From Aquatica leii (lineage: Eukaryota > Arthropoda > Insecta > Coleoptera > Lampyridae), in assembly GCA_035610365.1 (NCBI GenBank), contig CM069432.1, positions 233,204,532 through 233,268,531 on the forward strand: DNA of 64,000 bases, read 5' to 3'. The notes beneath the pieces were generated by a model that had not been told where the DNA came from, ran no database searches, and saw only the letters and a list, made by a program, of their open reading frames with translations. This document shows positions 55,311 to 64,000 of the stretch, piece after piece; positions within the stretch are counted from its first letter, which is position 1; every line of letters begins with the position of its first letter. Position numbers and translations under genes: made by a program.

Positions 55311-55919
55311 GTTTTGATTTTATTGAAAAGGTTTATTCTTCTTCCGTTGCTAATTGATTTTGTAGACGATGGAAAATTAAAGAAAACAATAAATAACATG
55401 ATACATCAATACATTTTACGGATTTACAGCATTTACACCCATTATTCATTTAAGGTCATAAGGAAATTACTCCTTGAGTTTGTAGTCGTATCAATACACC
55501 TGTAGTATTCTTTGTGTAAAACTATTCAGAGAAAATTATTACGATAAAAAGAAGAACTTTTCCATCATTTATGAAAATATACTACCATTTACTTGTAATT
55601 TATTATCAGTTTTTAATAACTGATTTTTTAAAGCGTTTATTTAGATAAATATGTATGTGCGAAACCATCACAACATAAACAATACGAAAATTGACAATTA
55701 TAGTAACACATGAAAAAGGGAAATCTAAAATAAAATTAGCTTTCTCTTTTTCAAGCTTGAATTTCAATGTTCTCGGTTACAAGTGTTGACACTTGCTGCG
55801 TTGTGTAGGACCACGTTTAGATAACCGGGGGATTACTACGGTCATACTCCGTTTACACCATTAACACTTCTCTTCGTCACAAAAACTTTGTCTCGATTTT
55901 TTTCAAAACGAGTGTACAT

Positions 55920-56200
55920 TAACTCTAAATGTACTAAATGCACACCATATTTTAGTTATTCTTATTCTTCCTTGATGTTAGATATCTACCTTTTTTAGCT
56001 TACATTCTAGGCCGTTAAACAGTTTCATTTGCATTAAGTATGTTGGAATTCGTGGGTTTATATTTTTCTATGGGTTTACTTATATACTGACATTTATAAA
56101 ACGTATAAAATCTTTATTAAATGTGCATATATTACATACGTTTTATTCTAGTTGGTTCTGGCATTCTTGAAGCGATTTGAAAATGTCTTTTATTAAATTC
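55920..56200. other. Spacer, nothing recognised
   Basis: AT-rich with no frame or repeat recognised. Confidence 0.35.
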
Positions 56201-56206
56201 CTTTAA

Positions 56207-56781
56207 CCTTCGGATTACTAAGCAATCTTTGAGGCGCCGATTACCAAGTGGGGTCAGATTTGACCCCAAGTTTTTTTTCTTATTTCGTAAATTAATATTG
56301 CTAGCTATTTCAGTAATTAATTGCTAGCTATTTCTTCCACTTCACGCTGAGACAAATATTTTCTAGCCATAATTCAACAACAACTATGTCCAATCAAATG
56401 TAATAACACAGCAGACACACTTTTCAACTGATTCGAACAAACTCACCGAATGTAATGACTAAAGACCGAATGGTAGTAATCATGATTCAGACGAATAACA
56501 CGTTGAAACACGTTGAAACAAGCAGATTAGATGACAAATACAGACAAAATATTAGAATTACTTTTTAGAACGTCGGTTACCAAGTGCGATCAAATATGAC
56601 ACCAACGACAATATTTGTTTTACGTCGCAAAACAAATAACAATTGAAAAATTTGTTATATATTATTAAACATTGTTGAAAGAAACTCAGCTAAAAAAATA
56701 TTGGGACAAAAAAACTTAAGAAAAGACAACAAAAACAACACGTCTGGGGTCAAAAAAGACCCCAATGGTGATCCGTAAACG
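56207..56781. mobile_element. MITE with GGGGTC...GACCCC motifs, possibly piggyBac-like
   Basis: The left end CCTTCGGATTACTAAG follows TTAA (56,203-56,206). The reverse complement of the right end reads CCGTTTACGGATCACCATTG, then GGGGTC. The motif GATTACCAAGTGGGGTCAGA with TTTGACCCC occurs at 56,240-56,268. A diverged copy lies at 56,575-56,603, and an inverted copy (GGGGTCAAAAAAGACCCC) at 56,747-56,764. The TTAA on the left suggests piggyBac-type insertion, but the right flank has no TTAA, so this is uncertain. There is no coding capacity. Confidence 0.5.
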
Positions 56782-56789
56782 GTATTCAG

Positions 56790-58687
56790 TAGCTAAATGC
56801 GTTTTCGAACAAAACATTTCTTATTTTAAGTCAGTTTTACAAATAAAGAGTACCTATATAAAGAATATCCTAAGAATTTTTGCTTTTGCGAGGCGTTGAC
56901 GGATTGTTTGAGTGAATTATATTCAAATAGAAATAGTAGTGTTAATGTATTTTTTTAAAATCAGCAATTATTTTTTATGTATTTACGATAAATGTAGCAT
57001 AATAAATTATAAGAGTCACACCTAACGCTTATCGTGGATGTTATAAATGTCATTTAAACGGATGGTTTTGTAATTTATGAATACTTCATTTTTTACACCC
57101 ATCAAGCATGATGTTATAAGCGTTGCTTACAGATATTTTGGTGCTTCTTATCAAGCTAATTGCAAGCAGTGATGTTGTTGAGACTTTCGTGTACCAATTC
57201 TGCATTAGAATTTTTACGAATTCACTATAATATGTGTTATTTGACATTATCAAAGACTGCACAGAAAACATTTCTATCTTCTTAAAACAATAAAAACGTG
57301 TTTTCAATTTTGATTAGGCGTAAAAGCGTCATCAAACTGACGACAAACTTTTAATTATGTCGTATTTTTTTTTAGTTTTATAGCATTACGTTTCACTTCT
57401 AATATATTAAGAATTTATTAGTAATAAGTACTTAATTACTTATAATTTAAATATATTTCTAAGGAACACGTGAGCCAATATGTATTATGCATATATTTTT
57501 TTTTAATTATTAGATTACTTACATAATTTAAATTTTAAATTTAATTCAAATGATAATTCTAATCAAGTGTATTCAGCACACTTATGGACACACGCTTAGT
57601 GTGTTGCCTATACTACAGATTTACATAAATAAGTTTAATATTCGCTGCACATAGTCGTTCAAACGTTTTATTACAGCACCTATAATTGCTGGTGTGATAT
57701 GCGAATTATAATAATAATTTGCCTTTAGTGTATATTATCATGACCTGAAACAACAAAAAATTTTAAAATATAGCTGGCATAGTTTAAATAAGGATTTTAT
57801 TTTTTTTAGTTTTTTAGTACATTTTAGAATTTATCTTTATTGGTTTTTTTACAGCTTTTAGTATTTTGCACTAATTCGGATAATACTTAATTTTGAATTA
57901 TTTACTAGATACTAGTAGTCTAAAATAATTTTTTGAAATCTATTAAGGAAAACTATGTTTATATCTTTTATTGTCAGTCAAAAACTGTACATATTTGTTT
58001 TAACACTACACTGAACTGCTTTTGGAAATTAATTACAATTGATAAACATCTTATCACATGTCGTTTAATTTGATGGTCAATAGTTCCTACTTAATAGTTT
58101 TTTATTTTTCAATTTAAAAATGTGTTTTTCTCGTTTTTCTGTTGTAGTTATCATACATTTTTTGGTTGTTTTGTTTTTTATTATTATAGTTCGCTTCTTT
58201 CAATATCATACAGGAAATTCATTTACTTATTATATTATGTTTATGCATTTAAAAGTGAGAACATAGACGAATTTCTTAAACGTGTTTTTGTAATTGTCTG
58301 GCGAGTTTTGCATGAATATAGAATTGACACACTGCTCAATTTGTCATTGTTTGCGTCCACAATAGAATTGCGCGTCTTGTGTGTTCGCAACATACGTCCA
58401 CGTATGTTCTATTACATGTTACATTGCACGTTGCCGTTGACGTTGCGCGTATTTTGCACATGTACTGTCTACGTAACAACTAAAACAATATTTCTAAACA
58501 ATGAGAATTCTACCGATTAATTACACTATTCATAAAATATGTAGTTAAAAGGTTAAATTGTAAACCTAACCAAAAGGTTTGTTTATTATTTATTTAAACC
58601 TTATCATATAGTTTGTTATAATCTTCAAAAATATTTTATTTGTATGAGTAGCGACGCATTCAATATTTAATGCCAAAGAATTTACTA
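56790..58687. other. AT-rich stretch, nothing recognised
   Basis: The 132-codon open frame at 58,122-58,520 (+) is rich in Phe, Tyr, Leu and Cys, has no family motif, and looks like a chance frame. A patch of alternating ACGT-type motifs (CACGTTGCCGTTGACGTTGCG) occurs near 58,424-58,446. No terminal repeats were recognised. Confidence 0.4.
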
Positions 58688-58715
58688 CAGTGGCGGCTGG
58701 TGGCCAATGCTGCTA
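58688..58715 (+). repeat. Possible hAT-type end remnant
   Basis: CAGTGGCGGCTGGTGGCC starts at about 58,688. It has the CAGTGGCGGCT form common at hAT termini. It stands alone, and no partner or duplication was found. Confidence 0.35.
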
Positions 58716-58873
58716 GACGGTTATTTTAACATTAAAACTTTAAAAACGTATTCTTACTTAATAATCGATTTATCCTTAAGGTGAATTTATCTATCTTTGG
58801 AATAGATAAAATAATTATAATCGTTTATAATCTTTTTAATAGAAAGTAACATAATTTTCAGTATTTTTTTGGA

Positions 58874-60452
58874 GGAAGGTGTCCTAAATTGGATGTTTTA
58901 ATAGGGAAACTCGGTAACTATAATAGATACGAGAAAATGGACCGCATATCCTCCATTTGTTTTTTTGAGAAAAACTCGATAGTAAAAACCAAACTAAGCG
59001 ATTCTTTTTTTGTTTTCGAGCTATACGCGAAAGTTTGATTTTCTCAATTTACGACACATGGCGATATTTCGGTTTCAGTAGAGAACGGTTTACGTGACCT
59101 TAAGCAACTTTTTTGAGCAAAATACAATGGAGTTGTATAATTTTGAATAACTTTATTATATTGCAAGTTATAGCATATAGTTGTTTTTTTGAACGCAAAT
59201 TATAAGTATGCCATTAGACAGTTAAAATCGTTTGTTTTTTCTCTTTTCAATGATATGTAACATGTGTGGTCTATGTTTTCATATTTTACTCATTTCATCA
59301 AAAAATCGGTATTTTTTAACAAACACGTATTCTTTTGTAGTTTTCTCATATTAGGCTTCTGTCAGTGAAAATGTGAACAAACTAAATTATTTGGTATTGA
59401 AAGTTAGTTGGTATAAAGTGCAATGGATTTTCAAAATTATAAAAAATACGATATGATAGAAAGCTTTAATCAAACTGATAACCATTCAGACGCAGAAAAT
59501 TACAAAAGCATTTAATTACAAAATTGCAATCTACGCCCAGAATCAGTAGGTTGCAAATATTTCAGTTTTCTAATTACAAATGGCCGAAATTTGTTTTTTT
59601 TAATTGGAAGCTCGACTTTTTGAAATTTCAATTTCTACTTCAGTTTGGCAGGTCATTGAAGGATTTGCTATTACACCTCCTACTACATTGATAGAAGCTT
59701 CTTCCATATCTTGAATAATGTAATTTCTCGTTCTTGGTTTGTCAAATGATCCATGATTCCTCAGATTTTGTTTCAATCACATAAAAATGGATTTACGAGG
59801 TTGTCGTTTTTCTGGGTAACAATCAAAATATAATTCGGCTGCAGTGTTTGAACCACTTTGATTAAAACATTCTACCATATTGTATTTTTCATAATTTTGA
59901 ATAGTCATTGCACTTCATAGGAACTAATTTTCAAAGCTAATTGATCTAGTTTATTCACATTTTTAACGACAGAAGATAAAGTTTTAACGGAATACGTGTT
60001 GGTTAAAAAATATCAATTTTTTGTTGAAATGAGTAAAATATGAAATTATAGACGCTACATGTTATATATCATTGCAAAGAGAAAAAACAAACGCTTCTAA
60101 CTATCTAATAGCCTACTATGATTTACATTTAAAAAAACTCTATGCCATAACATGAAGTATAATGAAGTTATTCAAAATTATACAACGCCATTGCGTTCTA
60201 CTCAAAAAAGTGCCTTAAGGTCACCTAAATCGTTTTTCTCTATTTTGAAAAATAACCGAAATATCGCCATGTGTCAAAAATTGACAAAATCAAACTTTTG
60301 CGTATACCTCAAAAACAAAAAACAATCGATCAATTAAGTTTTCAGTATCGAGTTTTTCTCAAAGAAAGAGATCGAGGATAGGCGGTCTATTTTCTCGTAT
60401 CTGTTATAGTTGTCGAGTTTCCCTATTAAAACATCCAATTTAGGACACTCTG
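58874..60452 (-). mobile_element. 1.6-kb long-armed foldback transposon, IS630/Tc1/mariner class
   Basis: Arms of nearly 480 bases, 58,874-59,345 and 59,985-60,452, are inverted counterparts at about 85% identity. Both start with GTGTCCTAAATTGGATGTTT. Shared inner blocks include AGTTTGATTTTGTCAATTT/AGTTTGATTTTCTCAATTT, ACACATGGCGATATTTCGGT, GTTGTATAATTTTGAATAAC and CATATTTTACTCATTTCA. The right end reads TA|CAGAGTGTCC on the minus strand, a terminal form of this class. The 640-base centre holds a transposase N-terminus (next entry). The element is an internally deleted derivative with unusually long arms. Confidence 0.85.
59600..59905 (-). pseudogene. Transposase N-terminal domain remnant inside the foldback element
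   Basis: The minus strand reads MTIQNYEKYNMVECFNQSGS followed by NTAAELYFDCYPEKRQPRKS, the opening helix-turn-helix of insect IS630-type transposases ('...M...YG.....A...Y...FP.R..P....F'). QNLRNHGSFDKPRTRNYIIQ follows after a frame change, then DMEEASINVVGGVIANPSMT, matching 'E....VL..V..NP..STR'. The rest of the protein, including all catalytic residues, is missing. This identifies the element as a deletion derivative and gives its strand. Confidence 0.65.
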
Positions 60453-60454
60453 TA

Positions 60455-60794
60455 CAACTATATTTAGCAGTCGCAGTAGTTATGTACTTGTATAAATTAG
60501 TTACAAATTCGATAATACTTTTACAGGATCTGATCCAGACAAAAACACTTGTCTATTTTGGGTTTAAAAATTTTCAAATCACTTTCGAACAAAAGCAACA
60601 AAAAGTGATGTTAACATATCACAATAACAAAGAAAAAATAACAACGAAAAAACAATTCTAGTCTTTTAAGAATCTAAACATTGTTTTTTTTTGTTGCAAA
60701 TTGTTTTTCTGTTATGTAGAAACTTATTATCATAATTGGAATAACTTTAACTGAACTTCGCACACACGGAATAATACATAGTCATATAACGTAC
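60455..60794. other. Spacer, nothing recognised
   Basis: Runs of A and T. The open frame at 60,410-60,661 (+) begins inside the foldback arm and has no motif. Confidence 0.35.
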
Positions 60795-60797
60795 TTA

Positions 60798-60918
60798 CGG
60801 CCGGTTCCACCAACACGACCTAAACTTAAGCAATGCTTTTAACTAGCTATGGTTTTAACAATTGTATCTCAGTTTTTAAGTCTTGCTTATGTTTAAGTCG
60901 TGTTGGTGGAACCGGTCG
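60798..60918. mobile_element. 121-bp MITE, TTA-flanked (PIF/Harbinger-like)
   Basis: The left end CGGCCGGTTCCACCAACACG continues with ACCTAAACTTAAGCA. The reverse complement of the right end is CGACCGGTTCCACCAACACG, then ACTTAAACATAAGCA. The arms are about 36 bp with three or four differences. TTA lies outside both ends (60,795-60,797 and 60,919-60,921). Three-base TTA/TAA duplications are typical of PIF/Harbinger elements. The centre is 45-50 bases without coding capacity. It ends six bases before the TTAA of the piggyBac. Confidence 0.85.
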
Positions 60919-60930
60919 TTAATAACTTAA

Positions 60931-62924
60931 TCCTAGGATGCAAAGCCCAACAGAACAAAACTTGCATTATAGTTTAACAATACAATGAACATCTTTTTCT
61001 TTTGACGTCAGTTACTTTTCCTCGACAGACCAGGAATGTCAATAAAAAGCTTCATTGCTTTTAAAACACTTTTTGATAGAGTTCTTCTCTATATGTGGTA
61101 ACACCAGATCTTTGGCCAAATCTTTCAGGAATAATCTCCGTTTGTGAATCATCTCTTGATTGTAGTTTGGATGTTCATTGGAAAAAATTATGAAGTTGTA
61201 CAAAGCGGGTGCATTGATGTTGTTGAAAATGGCCAACGTCTAGTCTGCCTCTTGCAAGTTTATGTTGCTTCCTTCTAATTCATGACATCTACTCCACTTT
61301 TTGTTTGATTATAATATAAAATTGTATCTGGCTTCTTCTTGGCACTATCGCTGATGGAGGTGTCATGATGCATGCTGTTTAGCAGAATTACACATTCATT
61401 TTTCTTAAGCGCGTAGTTCACCATAGTAACATTGTTACTAAAACAAAACATCGAAGAACAAACTAGGCGATTTCTAAACGGTTTTGGTTCTTTTGGAATG
61501 TCTCGTTTGTTTTGTGTTAGTGTGCCGACAACGTAATGTCCTTTTCTAAGAAATAGATAGGTAATGGAAATTAGTTATTGTAAGGTTCAGTCCAAAATTA
61601 TGAATACTATGGACTAATGTCTGAACAACTTCAAGTTTTAAATTCGTATGCAATGGTTCACTAAGTTGCCGTACCACATAAATCATGCTATCCACACATC
61701 TAAAATATTTTGCAGGTTTGCTGGGCATATACTGTATAAATATGCAGCGATCTCGATAACCAATAGGCTGCTCATCGACTGTTACGTTTTGATCAGGTAT
61801 AATACACGTCTTACACTGTTCAATACGCTAGTTTGTCAGCTTCTAGACTCGTCTTGCGAGTTCTTTTATCATCGAACCTTATACATCTTTTTATTTTTTC
61901 GTATCGAGAAACCCACATAGTTGCATGGTATATGGGATTAGCAAATTTTTGGAAAAGCAGTTTGCGCACAGCAACGCTTCAGTTTCGTTCTACTCTTACT
62001 GGAATAAGTAAACCGAGAAAAGCACGAATTTCTTGTAAATCAACACGCTCCTATTCGTTTGATTTCTCACTATACATTAGTTTACCTTGTACTTCGTACA
62101 GCTCACGATTTCTTGTAAAATTGCATCTGTCCTAAACAACTTGCAACGCTTTTCGAGATGTAGAACTTATGTTCTTTCTTATGAAGACAGCAGGGCGACG
62201 AATAATATTGTGTACCCGTACTTTGCTTGGTGCTGGCCGATCTGTACTCCAGTTTAAATCACTCGGAGAAATATAACATGGTAGAGAAACTGCTGAATTA
62301 TTAGCTGCGGATGTGTTAAGAGTAACGTTTAATCCATCATCGAAACCATCACTTGAATGATTCTTGGAATAATTATTATCACTGCCGTCTCCAATTTTTT
62401 TGTCAACGTCTGCATTATTTTCTAATTTAACCTTGTTTTCACCCGATGGCTTGCTTTACAGGCTCATGCTAATTTTTTCAGTCATTATCAACAAATCTGA
62501 CACTGTGTTTTTGTCCACTTGACCCCATTCTAATTGTAACGCAATACTTACAAACTGAGAGCAAATAAATGCATTTTTTTGAACAAGCGCTTTAATACTA
62601 TTCTGAATATACAGTGCGCAATCTGCAGATGCAGGTTAACACAAAGCTACTCACACGTTGAGACGTTTATTTACAAACTATTTTAACGACAAACAAGCGT
62701 ATAGCTGTTTAGAAACAGACTGGGTCTTAGAGGCCCGTGTTGCTTAAATGCGGGTAACTGTAAAAAACATTTTTTTACGATTTGCATTTAGGTATGTCTG
62801 TCGGTAGAGGAAGTGTGTTGATATTTTAATCTACAAGGCACAAATTGCACTAGAATTTTCTGAATAAAGTAATTACAAAATTATAAGTTATAATGAGGTT
62901 CATGTTGTGTTGTGCATCCTAGGA
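60931..62924 (-). mobile_element. piggyBac transposon, 1,994 bp, with both ends and TTAA duplications
   Basis: TTAA lies at 60,927-60,930 and 62,925-62,928. The left end TCCTAGGATGCAAAGCCCAA and the reverse complement of the right end, TCCTAGGATGCACAACACAA, match perfectly over the first 12 bases. TTAA duplications are diagnostic of piggyBac. The minus strand carries a decayed piggyBac transposase (next entry). The length is slightly below the 2.3-2.5 kb usual for autonomous copies. The good match of the ends shows a relatively young insertion. Confidence 0.93.
61030..62480 (-). pseudogene. Decayed piggyBac transposase
   Basis: This is a DDE_Tnp_1_7 enzyme, cut-and-paste at TTAA. In order on the minus strand are: LNWSTDRPAPSKVRVHNIIR (about 62,260-62,190); a helix region with IRAFLGLLIPV near 62,010; RFDDKRTRKT near 61,880; QNVTVDEQPIGYRDRC (about 61,790-61,740) with the first catalytic Asp; YMPSKPAKYF; and LNLTITNFHYLSIS (61,590-61,549). 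Relatives have a TCDNF-like motif in the last segment, so the second Asp is lost. Then come KGHYVVGTLTQNKRDIPKEP, VILLNSMHHDTSI and YYNQTKSGVDVMN (about 61,310-61,270), which keeps the third Asp. The C-terminal part reads IHKRRLFLKDLAKDLVLPHI. Stops and frame shifts split the reading, and the cysteine-rich tail is absent. Confidence 0.9.
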
Positions 62925-62929
62925 TTAAA

Positions 62930-63538
62930 TCTAAATTGTGGACACAATTTGTAAAAAAACTTTAGCGTAAATAGTTAATTGTCAAATTATAACCTATGTT
63001 ACACGCACGACTATTCATTAATATAATTACGCTATAAAAAAACACGTTATTAGTTTATCAAAAGGAAAGGAAAATGTATTGGAAACAAATGCTATTGCCT
63101 AAATCAATTTAAATTTTACTTGTACAAAAGTAATCATATTTTGCGCCAATAATTGTTAGTTTTGGATCTACAGCATCCCATTCTAAACGACCTACTTATG
63201 CAATATAAAAAATAGTAGTTAGTTTCTAATTAATTATTTTTGGATTAATTGTCTTCTTCCGTAAACCCCCTTCACTATTGTCATTTTTGACGCAAGTTAT
63301 TAGTGGGTTTACGTAGCTGTCTAGAAAATATACTTTCTAAATACCCATTTTCTTCTGTCGGCAATGATTTTTTCATATCTTTTGGGTTATTTTAGAAAAA
63401 TTCTTCGTCTGCATATTTACAAACGTCAATTTCTCTTTGCCAAAACATGAGAGATAAATCCAACCCTCATATTTTCTCAATCAGGTTGAAAAAAAAGGAA
63501 ATGGTAGCTTCAAAATAAAATGGTTGCGTTCTTCTAAT
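62930..63538. other. Spacer, nothing recognised
   Basis: AT-rich, with no frame or repeat recognised. Confidence 0.35.
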
Positions 63539-63540
63539 AA

Positions 63541-63802
63541 TTGAAGGGTTTGGTGCAAAAAGGGTATAAGTGTATAAGTAGACAATTTGAGTTAGCGCTT
63601 TTATTATCGTTTTTGCAAAAAACATTGTGAGGTTTTAGTTTAGTGTGTTATGCTACTTCTCTAAAAATTTCACTGGTAAGATCAAAATGCACTTTGTATG
63701 TTTTTTGTACTAACACAGGGTAGGTTTAACTTGACATATATGCGTTTTAATAAAAAATTTAAAAAAATCACTTGTACCCTTTTTGCACCAGACCCTTCAA
63801 TT
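63541..63802. mobile_element. 262-bp MITE with 33-bp inverted ends
   Basis: The left end AATTGAAGGGTTTGGTGCAA continues with AAAGGGTATAAGTG. The reverse complement of the right end is AATTGAAGGGTCTGGTGCAA, then AAAGGGTACAAGTG. Only two or three positions differ, so the copy is young. The interior is non-coding. The ends resemble those of the 11,539-13,649 element (TTGAGGGCC-TTGGAATAAAA and AAAAAGAGTATAAGT), which suggests a common or related superfamily. Confidence 0.8.
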
Positions 63803-63804
63803 AA

Positions 63805-64000
63805 TAAAATTTACATTACATCATACAGTTTGGATTTAAACATTCCTGGGGAATAATTCATATTTCATGATGATATGAAGCGTTGTCACATGCAATTACG
63901 AATTGCGGTAGAATCAGATAAGTTTTAAGCCATTTTTTATAATTATTGCCGTTCAATAGATTTACGATTTATTTTGACTGCGCATGTCTTGTGTGGACGT
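63805..64000. other. Window end, nothing recognised
   Basis: AT-rich non-coding sequence to the end of the window. Confidence 0.3.

Larger units (their letters stand above)
53187..55914 (-). mobile_element. 2.7-kb IS630/Tc1/mariner-class transposon with 160-bp inverted ends
   Basis: 53,187-53,345 is the inverted counterpart of about 55,750-55,914. Shared blocks include CTCGTTTTGAAAAAAAT, GAGACA, TTTGTGACGAA, GTTAATGGTGTAA and GGTCCTAC. TA lies outside both ends (53,185-53,186 and 55,915-55,916), as expected for this class. A transposase relic lies between them on the minus strand, and a 354-bp MITE is nested near the left end. The arms are about 75-80% identical, so the copy is not recent. 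Confidence 0.8.

Noticed and set aside
58122-58520. 132-codon open frame on the plus strand
   Set aside because: The composition is dominated by Phe, Tyr, Leu and Cys as expected from T-rich DNA, and there is no motif, splice context or repeat association.

Overview
The window is AT-rich nuclear DNA from an animal, most likely an insect. The element mix fits this: a mariner, Tc1-like and other IS630-type elements, piggyBac, BEL/Pao, Ty3/Gypsy, Ty1/Copia, a DIRS-type tyrosine-recombinase retroelement, a Penelope-like element, an insect 'endonuclease-reverse transcriptase' LINE, a DUF4806 gene, and many short MITEs with terminal inverted repeats. I find no convincing host gene with a full coding region, no tRNA or rRNA, and no prokaryotic feature. 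The reading frames are short, and almost all recognisable protein similarity belongs to decayed transposable elements. One possible 58-base host exon lies at 23,457-23,514.

Layout. 0.1-4.5 kb: remains of Gypsy, hAT (ZMYM1-like) and Copia, with a hAT terminus at 4.4 kb. 4.5-8.7 kb: no gene seen. 8.7-11.5 kb: an internally shortened DIRS element with permuted inverted repeats. 11.5-13.65 kb: a DNA transposon with its own inverted repeats and a decayed transposase. 16.26-21.74 kb: a BEL/Pao fossil carrying a 91-base palindrome and a mariner copy. 21.7-25.7 kb: no gene seen apart from the candidate exon. 25.7-27.5 kb: a Penelope-like copy between 155-bp inverted repeats. 27.8-30.1 kb: a Gypsy fossil. 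34.4-35.3 kb: a Foldback-like element with inverted minisatellite arms. 35.8-37.6 kb: a pogo/Tigger relic and an adjoining MITE. 37.7-41.4 kb: a second Gypsy fossil between direct repeats. 43.3-43.8 kb: a Penelope tail. 44.4-49.7 kb: a foldback repeat, two Tc1-like fragments and, between them, an En/Spm-like transposase next to a multi-exon DUF4806 gene. 50.0-52.0 kb: a LINE with a tandem-repeat 3' region, hit by a hAT MITE. 53.2-55.9 kb: a 2.7-kb IS630-type transposon holding a nested MITE. 56.2-56.8 kb: a MITE next to a TTAA. 58.9-60.45 kb: a long-armed foldback transposon. 60.8-62.9 kb: a small TTA-flanked MITE six bases from a piggyBac with both termini and TTAA duplications. 63.5-63.8 kb: a MITE with ends like those of the 11.5-kb element.

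The genes do not form a pathway. The window is a stack of mobile elements of different ages inserted into one another. The most informative parts are the nesting relationships, element ends that can be placed to the base, and the paired En/Spm-like transposase and DUF4806 gene. Family calls rest on protein motifs and end sequences read by eye. No database search or alignment program was used, so boundaries without a target-site duplication are approximate.
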